A stretch of DNA of 47,405 bases, from assembly GCA_046582495.1 (NCBI GenBank), contig JAYGEG010000018.1, positions 1 to 47,405 of the forward strand. The letters are read 5' to 3'. This document shows, one piece after another, positions 16,396-24,945 of this stretch (the first letter of the stretch is position 1; each line of letters opens with the position of its first letter). Origin of the DNA: TMED23 sp913054205. Its GTDB lineage: Bacteria > Pseudomonadota > Alphaproteobacteria > Rhodospirillales > UBA2165. Both the position numbers and the translations under genes were made by a program. Under the pieces are notes generated by a model. The model was given only the letters and a program-made list of their open reading frames with translations, ran no database searches and had not been told where the DNA came from.

Positions 16396-17010
16396 ATGAA
16401 ACTATTTTCCCGGCCCGCGTCACCGTTTGTGCGCAAAGTGCGCGTTATTGCCAGAGAAACCGGCCTCGCAGAGTCTATCGAAGAAATTGGGATTACCTCG
16501 CTTGAGGAAATGCGATCGGAAATGCCAAAATACAATCCGCTCGGAAAAATTCCAGCATTGATAATGGATGATGGCAATATTCTCTACGATTCTAAAGTTA
16601 TCTGTGAATATCTCGACACGCTCCATGACGGCGAAAAGTTTTTCCCCGATGACCCTGAAGAGCGTTTGAAAACGCTGCTACTGCAAGCTCTTGGCGACGG
16701 CATAGGCGAAGCCGTCATTGGTGCTTCCACGGAAAAATTTATGCGGCCTGAAGAATTGGTGTTTGAGCCAGCGGTTGAGTTTCAATTGGGAAAAGTGTCG
16801 CGCGGACTGGCGGAGTTGGAAAGCAAATTGGATGAGCTCAATGGTAAACTGACGATTGGCCCGTTATCCGCTGCCTGCGCCATAGGATACTTGAATTTTA
16901 GATTTCCTGATCACGGCTGGCAGGAGAACAATCCATCGCTGGCTACCTGGTATGCGAATTTTTGCGAACGCCCTTCAATGAAAGACACACATTTCGATCC
17001 ACCTAAGTAG
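16396..17010 (+). CDS. Glutathione S-transferase-like protein
   Basis: A 204-residue protein with a thioredoxin-fold N-terminal domain (MKLFSRPASPFVRKVRVIARE, about 1-75) and the glutathione-contact pattern NPLGKIPAL followed by LYDSKVICEYLD (SNAIL/TRAIL-like). A helical C-terminal domain follows. The ATG at 16396 fits the family start MKLFxxPxSPFVRKV; a TTG one codon earlier is ignored. It is probably co-transcribed with the DOPA-dioxygenase-like gene 10 bases upstream. The substrate cannot be read from sequence. Confidence 0.88.
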   Translation: MKLFSRPASPFVRKVRVIARETGLAESIEEIGITSLEEMRSEMPKYNPLGKIPALIMDDGNILYDSKVICEYLDTLHDGEKFFPDDPEERLKTLLLQALGDGIGEAVIGASTEKFMRPEELVFEPAVEFQLGKVSRGLAELESKLDELNGKLTIGPLSAACAIGYLNFRFPDHGWQENNPSLATWYANFCERPSMKDTHFDPPK

Positions 17011-17022
17011 GAAACCACATTG

Positions 17023-17104
17023 ATCGTCACCCCGGACTTGATTCGAGGTCCAGTTTACTGGTTTCAAAAGCTCCGGATCCCGGCTCTGAGGCCGGGATGA
17101 CGAT
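17023..17104. repeat. Dispersed palindromic repeat after the GST gene
   Basis: An 82-bp element with the same inverted ends as the htrA copy: ATCGTCA at 17023-17029 and TGACGAT at 17098-17104. The right half folds as ATCCCGG (17077-17083) with CCGGGAT (17092-17098); the left half holds GGAC/GTCC. This type, with text such as CCCCGGACTTGAT and GGCCGGGATGACG, is common between genes in many alphaproteobacteria. Confidence 0.75.
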
Positions 17105-17273
17105 TTAAATGGAGGGCGTGCACTACGAACTTAACCGTCGAGAACACCAGTTTTGTGGCTATACGGAATACAAGTGTTTTCGGTATGGGGCTGTAGCACA
17201 AGCTAATTACCAAATAGAAGTATTCAAAAACTGTTTTAGCGATCATTTGGATTTGGAAGTCTTTTAAATTTCC
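17105..17273. other. Gap with one doubtful 52-residue ORF
   Basis: Between the palindromic repeat and the convergent reading frames at 17274. A forward ORF of 52 residues runs 17109-17267 (ATG to TAA) and contains three cysteines, but has no ribosome site and no recognised relatives. It may be a gene remnant. Nothing else was seen here. Confidence 0.3.
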
Positions 17274-17599
17274 CTATTCATAATCGAACTCAAAAGCATC
17301 GCATTTATATTTGCGAGGAAAATCCAACGACCATATCATTTCTCGGTTAAATCTTTTTCCATAATTTCTCAAAGCATTAAAATAGATTTTTCGCATACCA
17401 GGTTGGATGTAATCTCTCTCATATTCATAGCGTCCCATAAATTCTTTTGATGAAGATGAGATGCTGAACGAACATTTAATTCCAGGAATACGTAGGCCAA
17501 AGCCACCAATGCCACAAATCCAAAATTTGCATCCGCTATTGCTTTGGCACGTCTTTTGTCGGATTTTGGAGAGACAAAATAAGGTACTTGCCACCCCAA
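17274..17599 (-). pseudogene. Possible frameshifted small membrane-protein gene
   Basis: Two overlapping minus-strand frames together look like one protein. The first (17599 down) has a basic start and a membrane-like stretch FGFVALVALAYVFLEL. The second, ending at 17274, carries a polar region with GRYEYERDYIQPGMRKIYF and ends FEFDYE. A single shift near 17450 would join them. They start inside the 3' end of the membrane-protein gene at 17536. The family is unknown, and the frameshift idea is an inference from how the frames look. Confidence 0.25.
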
Positions 17600-18363
17600 T
17601 ATGCTTCGCGCCCGATCATTAACAAAGGTGGACCAGCAATGAAAACCGTCAGCAAAATTGCAACACCGTACCTTGATATTTTGCTCAAATTAGCCGTCAA
17701 CAGTTGACTTGATTCATCGAGAATCGAATCATTTATAGTCTCTAAAGCAGAAATTTCGGGCTGTTTCAACGGTGTCGCATAACGATCGCTTGTTCGATCT
17801 ATGAAATATTTTATTAGCCAATATGAAAAACCTAAAACCGCTCCACTGTAGGCTGTCACTCCTATATTTGAAATTGGATTTGCCGAAAAACTTTTAACAA
17901 AACTGATGATCGAAAACTCACCGCGCGTCACAATGTCGGTTCCAATAAAACCACCGATAAACACCAACGAATACAAATAAATAAAACGAAAAATGTAGCT
18001 GACAAGGTTTTGTATGGGCCGTCTTCTGTTGATGATAAAATTGAGGATCAGTGAAAGGATAATTGCAGGAGCAATAGTGGCGAAAACCATCAAACTCCTT
18101 GTAATAAGGTTTACGTGCCATTCACCTACCATGACCAAATGGAAACCAAAGATCATTAGAAAAAATAACGTTACGAGAACAAAACCCGACAGCAAATCAC
18201 GGTAACTATTCTTCAAGTCTTTGCTTCCCATTCCTATACCGAAACCAACTGTTTTCTGCATTCCCTTTAAACTGACCATATATCCGCCAGCTTCCACGAT
18301 CAAAAATTGATCGTTTTGAAGGATTTTCCGTACACGTTCTAATAAGTGTAATGCATCTGACAT
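17536..18363 (-). CDS. Multi-pass membrane protein of unknown function
   Basis: A 275-residue inner-membrane protein with about five hydrophobic helices (roughly 57-79, 90-111, 121-142, 166-187 and 231-250), separated by short charged loops such as NRRRPIQN. The first 55 residues are soluble (MSDALHLLERVRKILQND) and contain a GFGIGMGSKDLK loop. No catalytic motif was recognised. The DNA here is AT-richer than the flanking core genes and the gene is flanked by palindromic repeats, which suggests acquired DNA. No clear ribosome site precedes the ATG. Confidence 0.6.
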   Translation of the reverse strand: MSDALHLLERVRKILQNDQFLIVEAGGYMVSLKGMQKTVGFGIGMGSKDLKNSYRDLLSGFVLVTLFFLMIFGFHLVMVGEWHVNLITRSLMVFATIAPAIILSLILNFIINRRRPIQNLVSYIFRFIYLYSLVFIGGFIGTDIVTRGEFSIISFVKSFSANPISNIGVTAYSGAVLGFSYWLIKYFIDRTSDRYATPLKQPEISALETINDSILDESSQLLTANLSKISRYGVAILLTVFIAGPPLLMIGREAYWGGKYLILSLQNPTKDVPKQ

Positions 18364-18413
18364 TTACAGCCAAAGAATAAAATCAATCGTGGGCCGGTGT
18401 GACGAGGAGAGGT

Positions 18414-18440
18414 GTCTCTGTGTTCTCTGTGAACTCTGTG
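18414..18440. repeat. Three 9-bp tandem CTCTGTG units
   Basis: Three adjacent 9-bp units end in CTCTGTG: GTCTCTGTG (18414-18422), TTCTCTGTG (18423-18431) and AACTCTGTG (18432-18440). They lie between the membrane-protein gene and the CoxL gene. The same kind of text is seen as an intergenic repeat in other bacteria, from general recollection; its role is unknown. Confidence 0.6.
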
Positions 18441-18454
18441 GTTTTTACCCTGTT

Positions 18455-18550
18455 AGATGGATACGCGGATCAAATCCGCGCATGACGAATATTATTAATT
18501 TTCTCAGACATCATTCCTGTCATACCCGGGCGTAACCCGGGTATCCATCT
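18455..18550. repeat. Composite palindromic element, two hairpins head to head
   Basis: AGATGGATAC at 18455-18464 and its exact complement GTATCCATCT at 18541-18550 bound a 96-bp inverted structure. Inside are two separate hairpins: CGCGGAT/ATCCGCG (18464-18470 with 18474-18480, loop CAA) and TACCCGGG/CCCGGGTA (18523-18530 with 18536-18543). CATGAC and GTCATA lie on the inner sides. It ends nine bases before the CoxL stop and could also act as a terminator. Confidence 0.65.
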
Positions 18551-18558
18551 TTACTTCT

Positions 18559-20886
18559 CTAGACAGCTTTTGCCTCCTGAATAATCCGCCACAATTTCTC
18601 GGCTGTGCAGGGCAGATCGACGTGTTTGATGCCGAGCGGCTCGAGTGCATTGGCAATGGCGTTCATGCCAGCGGCGACAGAACCGACCGTTCCGGCTTCG
18701 CCGCCGCCTTTTGCGCCTAAGGGATTGGTCGGTGTGATGACTTCATTTGCTTTTACGGCGAAGTGGCAAAAATCATCGGCCCGCGGCATAGCGTAATCCA
18801 TAAACGAGCCGGCGAGGATTTGACCGCTTTCTGAATCGTAGGATAGATCCTCCATCAGAACTTGGCCCAAACCTTGCGCGATGCCGCCATGAATTTGTCC
18901 TTTGAGGGTAAGCGGGTTGACGACCCTACCAACATCATCAATCACGGTGTAGCGCATAATTTTGAGCTTGCCGGTATCGGGGTCAATCTCGACCTCGCAG
19001 ATATGGCAACCATTGGGAAAGGTTGGATAGTCGGTTTTATATGTTTCCGTCGCTTCGAGGCCGGGCTCCATGCCCGGTGGAAGCTGATCCGGATCAAAAG
19101 AAGCTTTGGCGACATCCGTCATCGAGAGTGTGCGATCGGTGCCGGCAATGACAAATTTTCCATTGCTGAATTCTATATCGCTTTCGGCAGCCTCCAAAAC
19201 ATGGCTCGCAATCTTCTTCGCTTTTTCTATAATTTTTTCGGCGGCTTGGTTGATTGCACTGCCGCCCATGAACGCGGAGCGTGAGCCAAAAGTACCATTG
19301 CCGCTGTCAATTTGATCTGTATCGCCATCGATAAAAGTAACGTCGTCAGTATCCAGACCGAGCATGGAATGAACCATTTGTTTGTACATGGTCTCGTGGC
19401 CCTGGCCGCTGTTTTTGGTGCCGGTAATGAGCGTCAATTTGCCGGAGGCATCAAAGCGCGTGGTCGCAGTTTCGGTCGGCCCGCCTTGCGCCAGCTCGAT
19501 GGTATTCGACAAACCAAGTCCCAATAGTTTGCCACGATTTGCTGCTTCTTGGCGGCGCTCTTCAAAATTTTCATAGTCTGCGTCCGCAATCGCCATATCC
19601 ATGTTCTTCTCAAACTCACCCGAATCGTAGGTGTAGAGAAAACTGGTTTTATACGGGAAGGCGTCTTCAGCAATGTAATTGCGGCGGCGTAACTCTGTTG
19701 GGCTAAGGCCAAGTTCTTTACTGGCAAGATCAACGAGGCGTTCCATCACATAAGCAGCCTCTGGCCGACCGGCGCCGCGGTAGGGGGCCATATTGACTGT
19801 ATTTGTGAGCACGAGGGTGATCTCAATATGGACCGCGCCAGTGGTGTAGGGACCCGACAACACGCCAATATGTTGGATGCCTGAAACAGCAATCCGGTCG
19901 GCGGCATAGTAGGCGCCGATATTGGCAATTGTGCGCACGCGGAGACCGATGAACTTGCCGTCTTTATCGAGCGCGAGTTTAGCTTTGGTAATATTGTCGC
20001 GGGCTTTAGTGTCAGACAAAATAGCTTCACTTCGATCTGAAACCCACTTGACCGGACGTCCGATTTCTTTGGCAGCCCAAAGGCAGAGCGTATATTCAGG
20101 ATACAGGCCGCCCTTCATGCCAAAACCGCCGCCCATGTCATCTGCAATAATGTGAACTCTGTCGATATCTACCTTAAATATCTCTTTGGCGAGCGCGCCT
20201 CGAAGAGCGTGTGGGCCTTGGGTGCCGACATGGAGAACATAACGCTCTTCATCTTTATCGTAAGAGCCAATACTGCCGCGGGCTTCCATCGAATTTGCGG
20301 TAATGCGATTGATGTCGATATCCTGGCTGATGATGTGATCAGCTCTTTCGAAGGCAGCATCCGTTGCGGCGCGATCACCGGCGTCATGGACAAAACAAAT
20401 ATTGTCCGGGCAATCTTCCCAGACGGCAGGTGTATCAGGATCGGCCGCTGTCGCTGTATCCATGGCGCTCGGTAAAGACTCGAAGTCAATGTCGATCAGC
20501 TCCGCGGCATCCTTTGCCTGGTCGAGCGTTTCGGCCACAACGAAGGCGATATAGTCGCCGACAAATTTTGCTGTTTTCACCAGGGCCGGTTGGGGCGCTA
20601 CAAATCCTGGGCTGCCATCCGCTTTGGTGCGGGGGACTTGCGGGGTCTGACTACCCAATCCTGAAGCTGCAAAATCATCTCCGGTAAAAATCGCTAGAAC
20701 ACCCGGCGCCTGTTTGGCCTCAGTGGCATCAATCCTGCAGATATTGGCGTGGGCATAGGGCGAGCGCAGGACAAAACCGCGCGCTTGATTGTCGAGATTT
20801 ATGTCGTCTAGATAACGCCCGCGACCGGTGAGAAGGCGTGGATCTTCCAAACGTGAAACTGATTGCCCGATGCCGAATTGGCCCAT
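18559..20886 (-). CDS. Xanthine dehydrogenase/CO dehydrogenase-family molybdenum subunit (form II CoxL-like), solitary
   Basis: A 775-residue large subunit of a molybdenum hydroxylase. It starts with the family pattern GQSVSRLEDPRLLTGRGRYLDDI, has the cofactor-binding MGGGFGMKGG at 251-260 and ends near GAKGGGEAGTVG, which holds the catalytic Glu. The active loop at 368-374 is PYRGAGR: the form II type, not the AYxCSFR of true CO dehydrogenase, so CO oxidation is not implied. The ATG at 20886 was chosen over one 63 bases upstream because GGGGA lies 6-8 bases before it and the family starts there. No FAD or 2Fe-2S subunit gene is next to it. Confidence 0.88.
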   Translation of the reverse strand: MGQFGIGQSVSRLEDPRLLTGRGRYLDDINLDNQARGFVLRSPYAHANICRIDATEAKQAPGVLAIFTGDDFAASGLGSQTPQVPRTKADGSPGFVAPQPALVKTAKFVGDYIAFVVAETLDQAKDAAELIDIDFESLPSAMDTATAADPDTPAVWEDCPDNICFVHDAGDRAATDAAFERADHIISQDIDINRITANSMEARGSIGSYDKDEERYVLHVGTQGPHALRGALAKEIFKVDIDRVHIIADDMGGGFGMKGGLYPEYTLCLWAAKEIGRPVKWVSDRSEAILSDTKARDNITKAKLALDKDGKFIGLRVRTIANIGAYYAADRIAVSGIQHIGVLSGPYTTGAVHIEITLVLTNTVNMAPYRGAGRPEAAYVMERLVDLASKELGLSPTELRRRNYIAEDAFPYKTSFLYTYDSGEFEKNMDMAIADADYENFEERRQEAANRGKLLGLGLSNTIELAQGGPTETATTRFDASGKLTLITGTKNSGQGHETMYKQMVHSMLGLDTDDVTFIDGDTDQIDSGNGTFGSRSAFMGGSAINQAAEKIIEKAKKIASHVLEAAESDIEFSNGKFVIAGTDRTLSMTDVAKASFDPDQLPPGMEPGLEATETYKTDYPTFPNGCHICEVEIDPDTGKLKIMRYTVIDDVGRVVNPLTLKGQIHGGIAQGLGQVLMEDLSYDSESGQILAGSFMDYAMPRADDFCHFAVKANEVITPTNPLGAKGGGEAGTVGSVAAGMNAIANALEPLGIKHVDLPCTAEKLWRIIQEAKAV

Positions 20887-20999
20887 GATATTCCCCGATA
20901 GTTGATTGATATTTGGTGGCGATTTTAGCCAGAAAAACGGAAGCGGCAAGCTAGGAATGCGACCTTTGAAATCATCCGCACTCAGGCTAAGCTTAATCT

Positions 21000-21833
21000 A
21001 TGGTGAAATTAAAGATTTATATATTGGCGTTGGGAGTTTGTCTTGCCAATTGGCAACTCAATGCCGCAGAAGTCGACGTTGATCTAAAACTGGTCTTGTT
21101 GATCGATGTGTCATCGAGCGTTGATTCTGTTGAATCGCGGCTCCAGCGCAAAGGCTATGTTGACGCCATGACTGATCCATCGGTTTTAAAAGCGATCACC
21201 AAAGGCCGCTTGGGCCGAATTGCGATCACTTATGTCGAATGGGCAGGGGCCAGAAATCACTCTGTCCTGGCCCCTTGGACTGTGATTGAAGATTTTGCCA
21301 GTGTCTTCGCATTCGCGACACTTATTGAAGCGGCTCCTCGTTCCAGCGGCGAATGGACCTCAATCAGCGGTGCACTCACGTTTGGAGCGTTGCAGTTTGA
21401 AAAAATCAGCATATCGAGTGATCGCAAGACAATGGATATATCAGCCGATGGTCCCAATAATGATGGGCCGTCTCCGGCTCTGGCGCGCGATAGTGCGATA
21501 GCAGAAGGCATAACCATCAACGGTCTGCCGATCGTTAATAATCGTTTGCAGATCTCCGGCATGAAACAGATGCCGAATTACGATCATTATTTTGCCGATT
21601 GTGTCATTGGTGGCCGCAACGCTTTTATGGTGATTGCTGATGACTATCAGGATTTTGCCCGCGCCATTAAAAAGAAACTTATCTTTGAAATTGCCGACCG
21701 CATGCCACCCGGATATCGTCATTTTGCCCAGCGATCCTATCTGGTGAGAGCCGCCGAGATGACCAGGCCAAGCTGCGATGCCGGCATAGATTACAAACGG
21801 GAAGGCACCCCTAACAAGAGGCGTGTTTATTAG
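21000..21833 (+). CDS. DUF1194 (von Willebrand A-like) exported protein, copy 1
   Basis: A 277-residue protein with a signal peptide (YILALGVCLANWQLNAA) and a DUF1194 domain related to von Willebrand A. A metal-site-like DVSSSVDS lies near residues 36-43. Typical DUF1194 blocks follow: GRIAITYVEWAG, WTSISGAL, DISADGPNN, ITINGLPIVNNR and YFADCVIGGRNAF. In the DISGDGPNN motif the glycine is alanine here. Function is not established for the family. It is divergent from the CoxL gene and ends 8 bases from the convergent rhomboid gene. A paralogue is at 41546. Confidence 0.85.
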   Translation: MVKLKIYILALGVCLANWQLNAAEVDVDLKLVLLIDVSSSVDSVESRLQRKGYVDAMTDPSVLKAITKGRLGRIAITYVEWAGARNHSVLAPWTVIEDFASVFAFATLIEAAPRSSGEWTSISGALTFGALQFEKISISSDRKTMDISADGPNNDGPSPALARDSAIAEGITINGLPIVNNRLQISGMKQMPNYDHYFADCVIGGRNAFMVIADDYQDFARAIKKKLIFEIADRMPPGYRHFAQRSYLVRAAEMTRPSCDAGIDYKREGTPNKRRVY

Positions 21834-21841
21834 AGACGCGG

Positions 21842-22717
21842 TTATTTGTCAGATGGCTTTTTGCTGCTGGGGAGATCTCTCGGATTTTGCAGGCCAAGCG
21901 GCTGGTTCGTTGGCGGCTTTGAGAAAGGCTTACCCCAAGGCTGAGGGGGCGTATCTGCACTCACGGTATTTGGAAAAATGGAGCGCCCATGTTGCCGTTC
22001 TGCCAAATCTATGACATTTGGATTGTCCGGGCCAAAGCGACCCACGCCGTCAAATAACGGCACATCTTTGCGTCTAAACGGTACGATCAAAATCATGCCG
22101 GCTAGAAATCCGCCGATATGGGCCCACCAAGCGGTGCCATCATCGCTGTTGAGGCTGAAAAATTGCAATCCAATCCAACCACCTAAAACAAGAACGGCGG
22201 GCAGACGCAGCGGGATGATGTTCATAAACAATACAAGCACGCGCGCCTTTGGATGGAGCACGAGATAGGCACCAAGTATCCCAGAAATGGCTCCACTGGC
22301 ACCGATCAAGGGGGAGGCAGAATCTGCTTCCATCACTGCGTGGGAGAGCGTTGCCAGAATACCGCAGACCAAATAGAAAGCGATGTAGCGAACATGTCCC
22401 ATTGCATCTTCGACATTGTCGCCAAAGACCCACAAAAACAGCATGTTAAAAATCAAATGCATCCAGCCGCCATGGAGGAACAGGCTGGTGATCGTGGTAA
22501 ACGATTCGGGGATTATGACGAGGTCAGGGCTCAGGTCTCTGATGCCAAACAGCACGGATGGAATCGTGCCAAGGCCGAAGATGTATTTGCCTTCCTCCGC
22601 GCCGAGTGACAATTGCCACAAGTAAACGCCGACGCAGGCAATGATCAGTGAGACGGTTACATACTGAAAATTGATGGTTTGGAGAGTATTATCATCTTTA
22701 AGTGGCAATAGCGCCAT
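21842..22717 (-). CDS. Rhomboid-family intramembrane serine protease
   Basis: A 291-residue integral membrane protease that cleaves within or near transmembrane helices. The Ser-His dyad is visible as GASGAISG with Ser141 and AHIGGFLAG with His200. HGGWMHLIFNMLFLWVFGDNVE (about 82-103) supplies the oxyanion-side His and Asn. About six helices are followed by a polar tail from residue 215 rich in Pro, Lys and Asn. Its substrates are unknown, and the neighbours do not suggest one. Confidence 0.93.
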   Translation of the reverse strand: MALLPLKDDNTLQTINFQYVTVSLIIACVGVYLWQLSLGAEEGKYIFGLGTIPSVLFGIRDLSPDLVIIPESFTTITSLFLHGGWMHLIFNMLFLWVFGDNVEDAMGHVRYIAFYLVCGILATLSHAVMEADSASPLIGASGAISGILGAYLVLHPKARVLVLFMNIIPLRLPAVLVLGGWIGLQFFSLNSDDGTAWWAHIGGFLAGMILIVPFRRKDVPLFDGVGRFGPDNPNVIDLAERQHGRSIFPNTVSADTPPQPWGKPFSKPPTNQPLGLQNPRDLPSSKKPSDK

Positions 22718-22965
22718 TATAAATCCTTAGCTGTTACTTAGCGCGAGTTTAGAGCAAAAAATGGCCAAAATGAAACGTTTTGGTAAATGTTCACAGCGAA
22801 TTGTCAATCGACGTAGGCACCCAATCGGCCCAGTAAAAAAAATAAGATGTACCACGATCCGCTACGGCAAAAAATAAGGGCGGTAGGTGACGAATTTTTT
22901 TTAATTCAAGATGCTTCATATTTCTCATAAAGCGATAAAAATCACTTGAAATTCACTCCTTTAAA

Positions 22966-23934
22966 TCAAATGTTAAAGCTAGATATTGACGACTTGACGA
23001 GTGATCCACCGGTCATCGCATAGGCTTCAATAACAGGACAACCAAAGACGTTTTCCAATTCGTGCTGCACCTGCGGCGGAAGTGAAGACGAAGATAAGCG
23101 GATAACACGAATGTCAGCTTTGTCGATAATTTCTTGGTCGCGATCGGCGTAAGATAGAATTTCCTGATGCATGGTTGATACGGCGGTGTACCATGTCGGT
23201 TTAGCTTCCTCGATCCACGAGAAAAATTTATCTGGTTCAAACCCGGGTGTACAATAGGTCATGGCGCCGGCACGCACAGCAGAAAGAATTGCCGCAATAA
23301 GTCCGTGAATGTGGAATAGCGGCATAATATTGAGACCGATATCATTGGGCTGCAAATCCAATGACGTTTTGATGTGTTCTGCCGACGCACATAAATTTAT
23401 TTGGGAAAGCGGGACAATCTTCGGCTGGGATGTCGTGCCGGAGGTGTGCATTACCAATCCACAATCTTCCGGCCCAGCAAAGCCTCTATTTTCGGTAGCA
23501 CTACCATCGGCTTTATCAGTAAAGGTGAACAATCCAGCCGGGTCGGTTGCAGACCAACTAATTTCAAACACAGGAATGTCACGTTGCTTGGCGATTGCCA
23601 AAACTGGGGATTTGCTGCCTTTCTCGAGGATCAGTGCTTTGGCGTTAAGATGGGAAAGATAATAGTCAAATTCTTCTGTGCTGTAGTTTGGATTGAGCGG
23701 TGCCGTTGTTGCGCATGATGCTACAGATAAAAATGAACTCGCCATTTCAGGGCCATTTGGCAGGACGATTGCGACCCGATCATTGCGTCCGATCCCCCGA
23801 GCATTTAGCGCTTTAACCGTCGCTTCAACATGCTCTAACAATGCACCGTAGGTGAGATAAGGCCGCCCGGGAGCGGCCAATACATTTGCGGCAGGTGCGC
23901 CCGATTTTATGATTTCAATAACGCTATTCGCCAT
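22966..23934 (-). pseudogene. 3'-truncated AMP-forming acyl-CoA synthetase (oxalyl-CoA-synthetase-like)
   Basis: The first 309 residues of an ANL-family ligase: phosphate loop HTSGTTSQPK at 163-172, MPLFHIHGL at 204-212 and the motif EAYAMTG at 303-309. It then leaves the family and stops after 13 unrelated residues. The adenylate-binding and C-terminal lysine-bearing parts (about 180 residues) are missing, and the 248 bases before the rhomboid gene hold no remains of them. The N-terminus resembles plant AAE3/fungal Pcs60 oxalyl-CoA synthetases by recall. It is probably inactive. Its place beside an oxalate cluster fits a lost oxalate-activating enzyme. Confidence 0.75.
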
Positions 23935-24216
23935 TTATTGAGAAAATTCTAAGGTGTTTTACAATATTGAATACGCTGAAAATTAGCATAAACTTCGAAG
24001 CTCGGCGAACTGCAAATGGCGTTGGAACCTGCCATGGAGTTGGAGACTAGAGGCATCATAGTAAATATGAGTGCAGCTCGGGCGCAAGTCTAAGTAAGGT
24101 GTTCGGACATTCGCTTGGGCGAATAATTTAGTGTGGCAAATTTTTGGATTGCGATAGTTATTTTGGCAGTGCAATATTAGTGTATTCTACCCTTTTACAA
24201 TTTGGCCTAACTCTAA
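23935..24216. other. Divergent intergenic region between the ligase remnant and the GntR gene
   Basis: A 282-base gap without a credible gene. For the rightward GntR gene, TTGCGA at 24149-24154 and CAATAT at 24172-24177 are 17 bases apart and could be a weak promoter. No clear palindromic operator was picked out. The AT content rises toward the GntR start. Confidence 0.3.
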
Positions 24217-24945
24217 ATGTCTTCACTTGAACTTAAAGTCACTCCGATTGACCAAAGCGCAACGCTTAAGGAACGCACCTATAAGGCGCTCAAAGCGGCA
24301 ATCGAGCAAATGAATATCTATGACAAGAATGCGCAGCTTCGGCTTGATGAGCGACAGCTTTCCACCCAATTTGGAATCAGCCGTACGCCATTGCGTGAAG
24401 CGTTGGCGCGCCTCGAACATGAGGGATTGATTCGCACCATTCCAAGGCGTGGCGTTTTTCTGCTGCGAAAATCCAAGCAAGATATTCTTGAAATGATTAC
24501 GCTATGGGCGGCGTTAGAGAGCATGGCAGCGCGGATCATTACGCTTGAGGCAAGCGACGCCGAAATAGGGACACTCCGCGAATTGGTGGAAAAATATGAA
24601 GATCAGGAAGTTGACGCCAATCTTGATGAATATTCAGATGCCAATATCGAGTTTCATCAGCGCATCCTGAAATTGAGCAAATGTAAGATATTGGAAGAAA
24701 CTGCGGCTGATCTATTTATGCATGTCCGGGCGATTCGCGCCCGCACCATCGGTGAAGACAATCGGGCATTTCGTTCCGTCATTGACCACAGCCATATTAT
24801 TGAAGCGCTTGAAGCTCGTGATACAGAAGAGGCAGAACGTTTGGTGCGTGAGCACACACTCAATCTCCGCGCCCACGTCGAACGCCATCTCGATCTGAGC
24901 TTGGGAGAAGCGGAAGAAAACGCTCAATCAGAAGTCGTCGCCTAG
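24217..24945 (+). CDS. GntR-family transcription regulator, FCD subfamily
   Basis: A 242-residue repressor or activator. The winged helix spans about 17-85, with recognition segment LSTQFGISRTPLREALARLEH, typical of GntR. The all-helical FCD ligand-binding domain (about 90-225) carries NIEFHQRIL and DHSHIIEALEARD, whose His residues usually coordinate a metal and an organic acid. FCD regulators often sense carboxylates, so oxalate, formate or oxalyl-CoA would fit. Its stop overlaps that of the convergent fdhA (shared CTAG at 24942-24945), placing it at the edge of the oxalate/formate genes. Confidence 0.9.
   Translation: MSSLELKVTPIDQSATLKERTYKALKAAIEQMNIYDKNAQLRLDERQLSTQFGISRTPLREALARLEHEGLIRTIPRRGVFLLRKSKQDILEMITLWAALESMAARIITLEASDAEIGTLRELVEKYEDQEVDANLDEYSDANIEFHQRILKLSKCKILEETAADLFMHVRAIRARTIGEDNRAFRSVIDHSHIIEALEARDTEEAERLVREHTLNLRAHVERHLDLSLGEAEENAQSEVVA

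Noticed and set aside
18414..18550. CRISPR array
   Set aside because: The repeats are short tandem units and hairpins without regularly spaced unique spacers, and there are no cas genes.
18559..20886. Aerobic CO dehydrogenase
   Set aside because: The active loop is PYRGAGR (form II) rather than AYxCSFR, and CoxM and CoxS genes are absent.
22718..22965. Remains of the missing C-terminal part of the CoA ligase
   Set aside because: All three minus-strand frames were read; none shows the GRTGD hinge or the catalytic-lysine region.
23983..24174. A 63-residue minus-strand frame upstream of the GntR gene
   Set aside because: No ribosome site, unusual composition and no recognisable motif; treated as noise.
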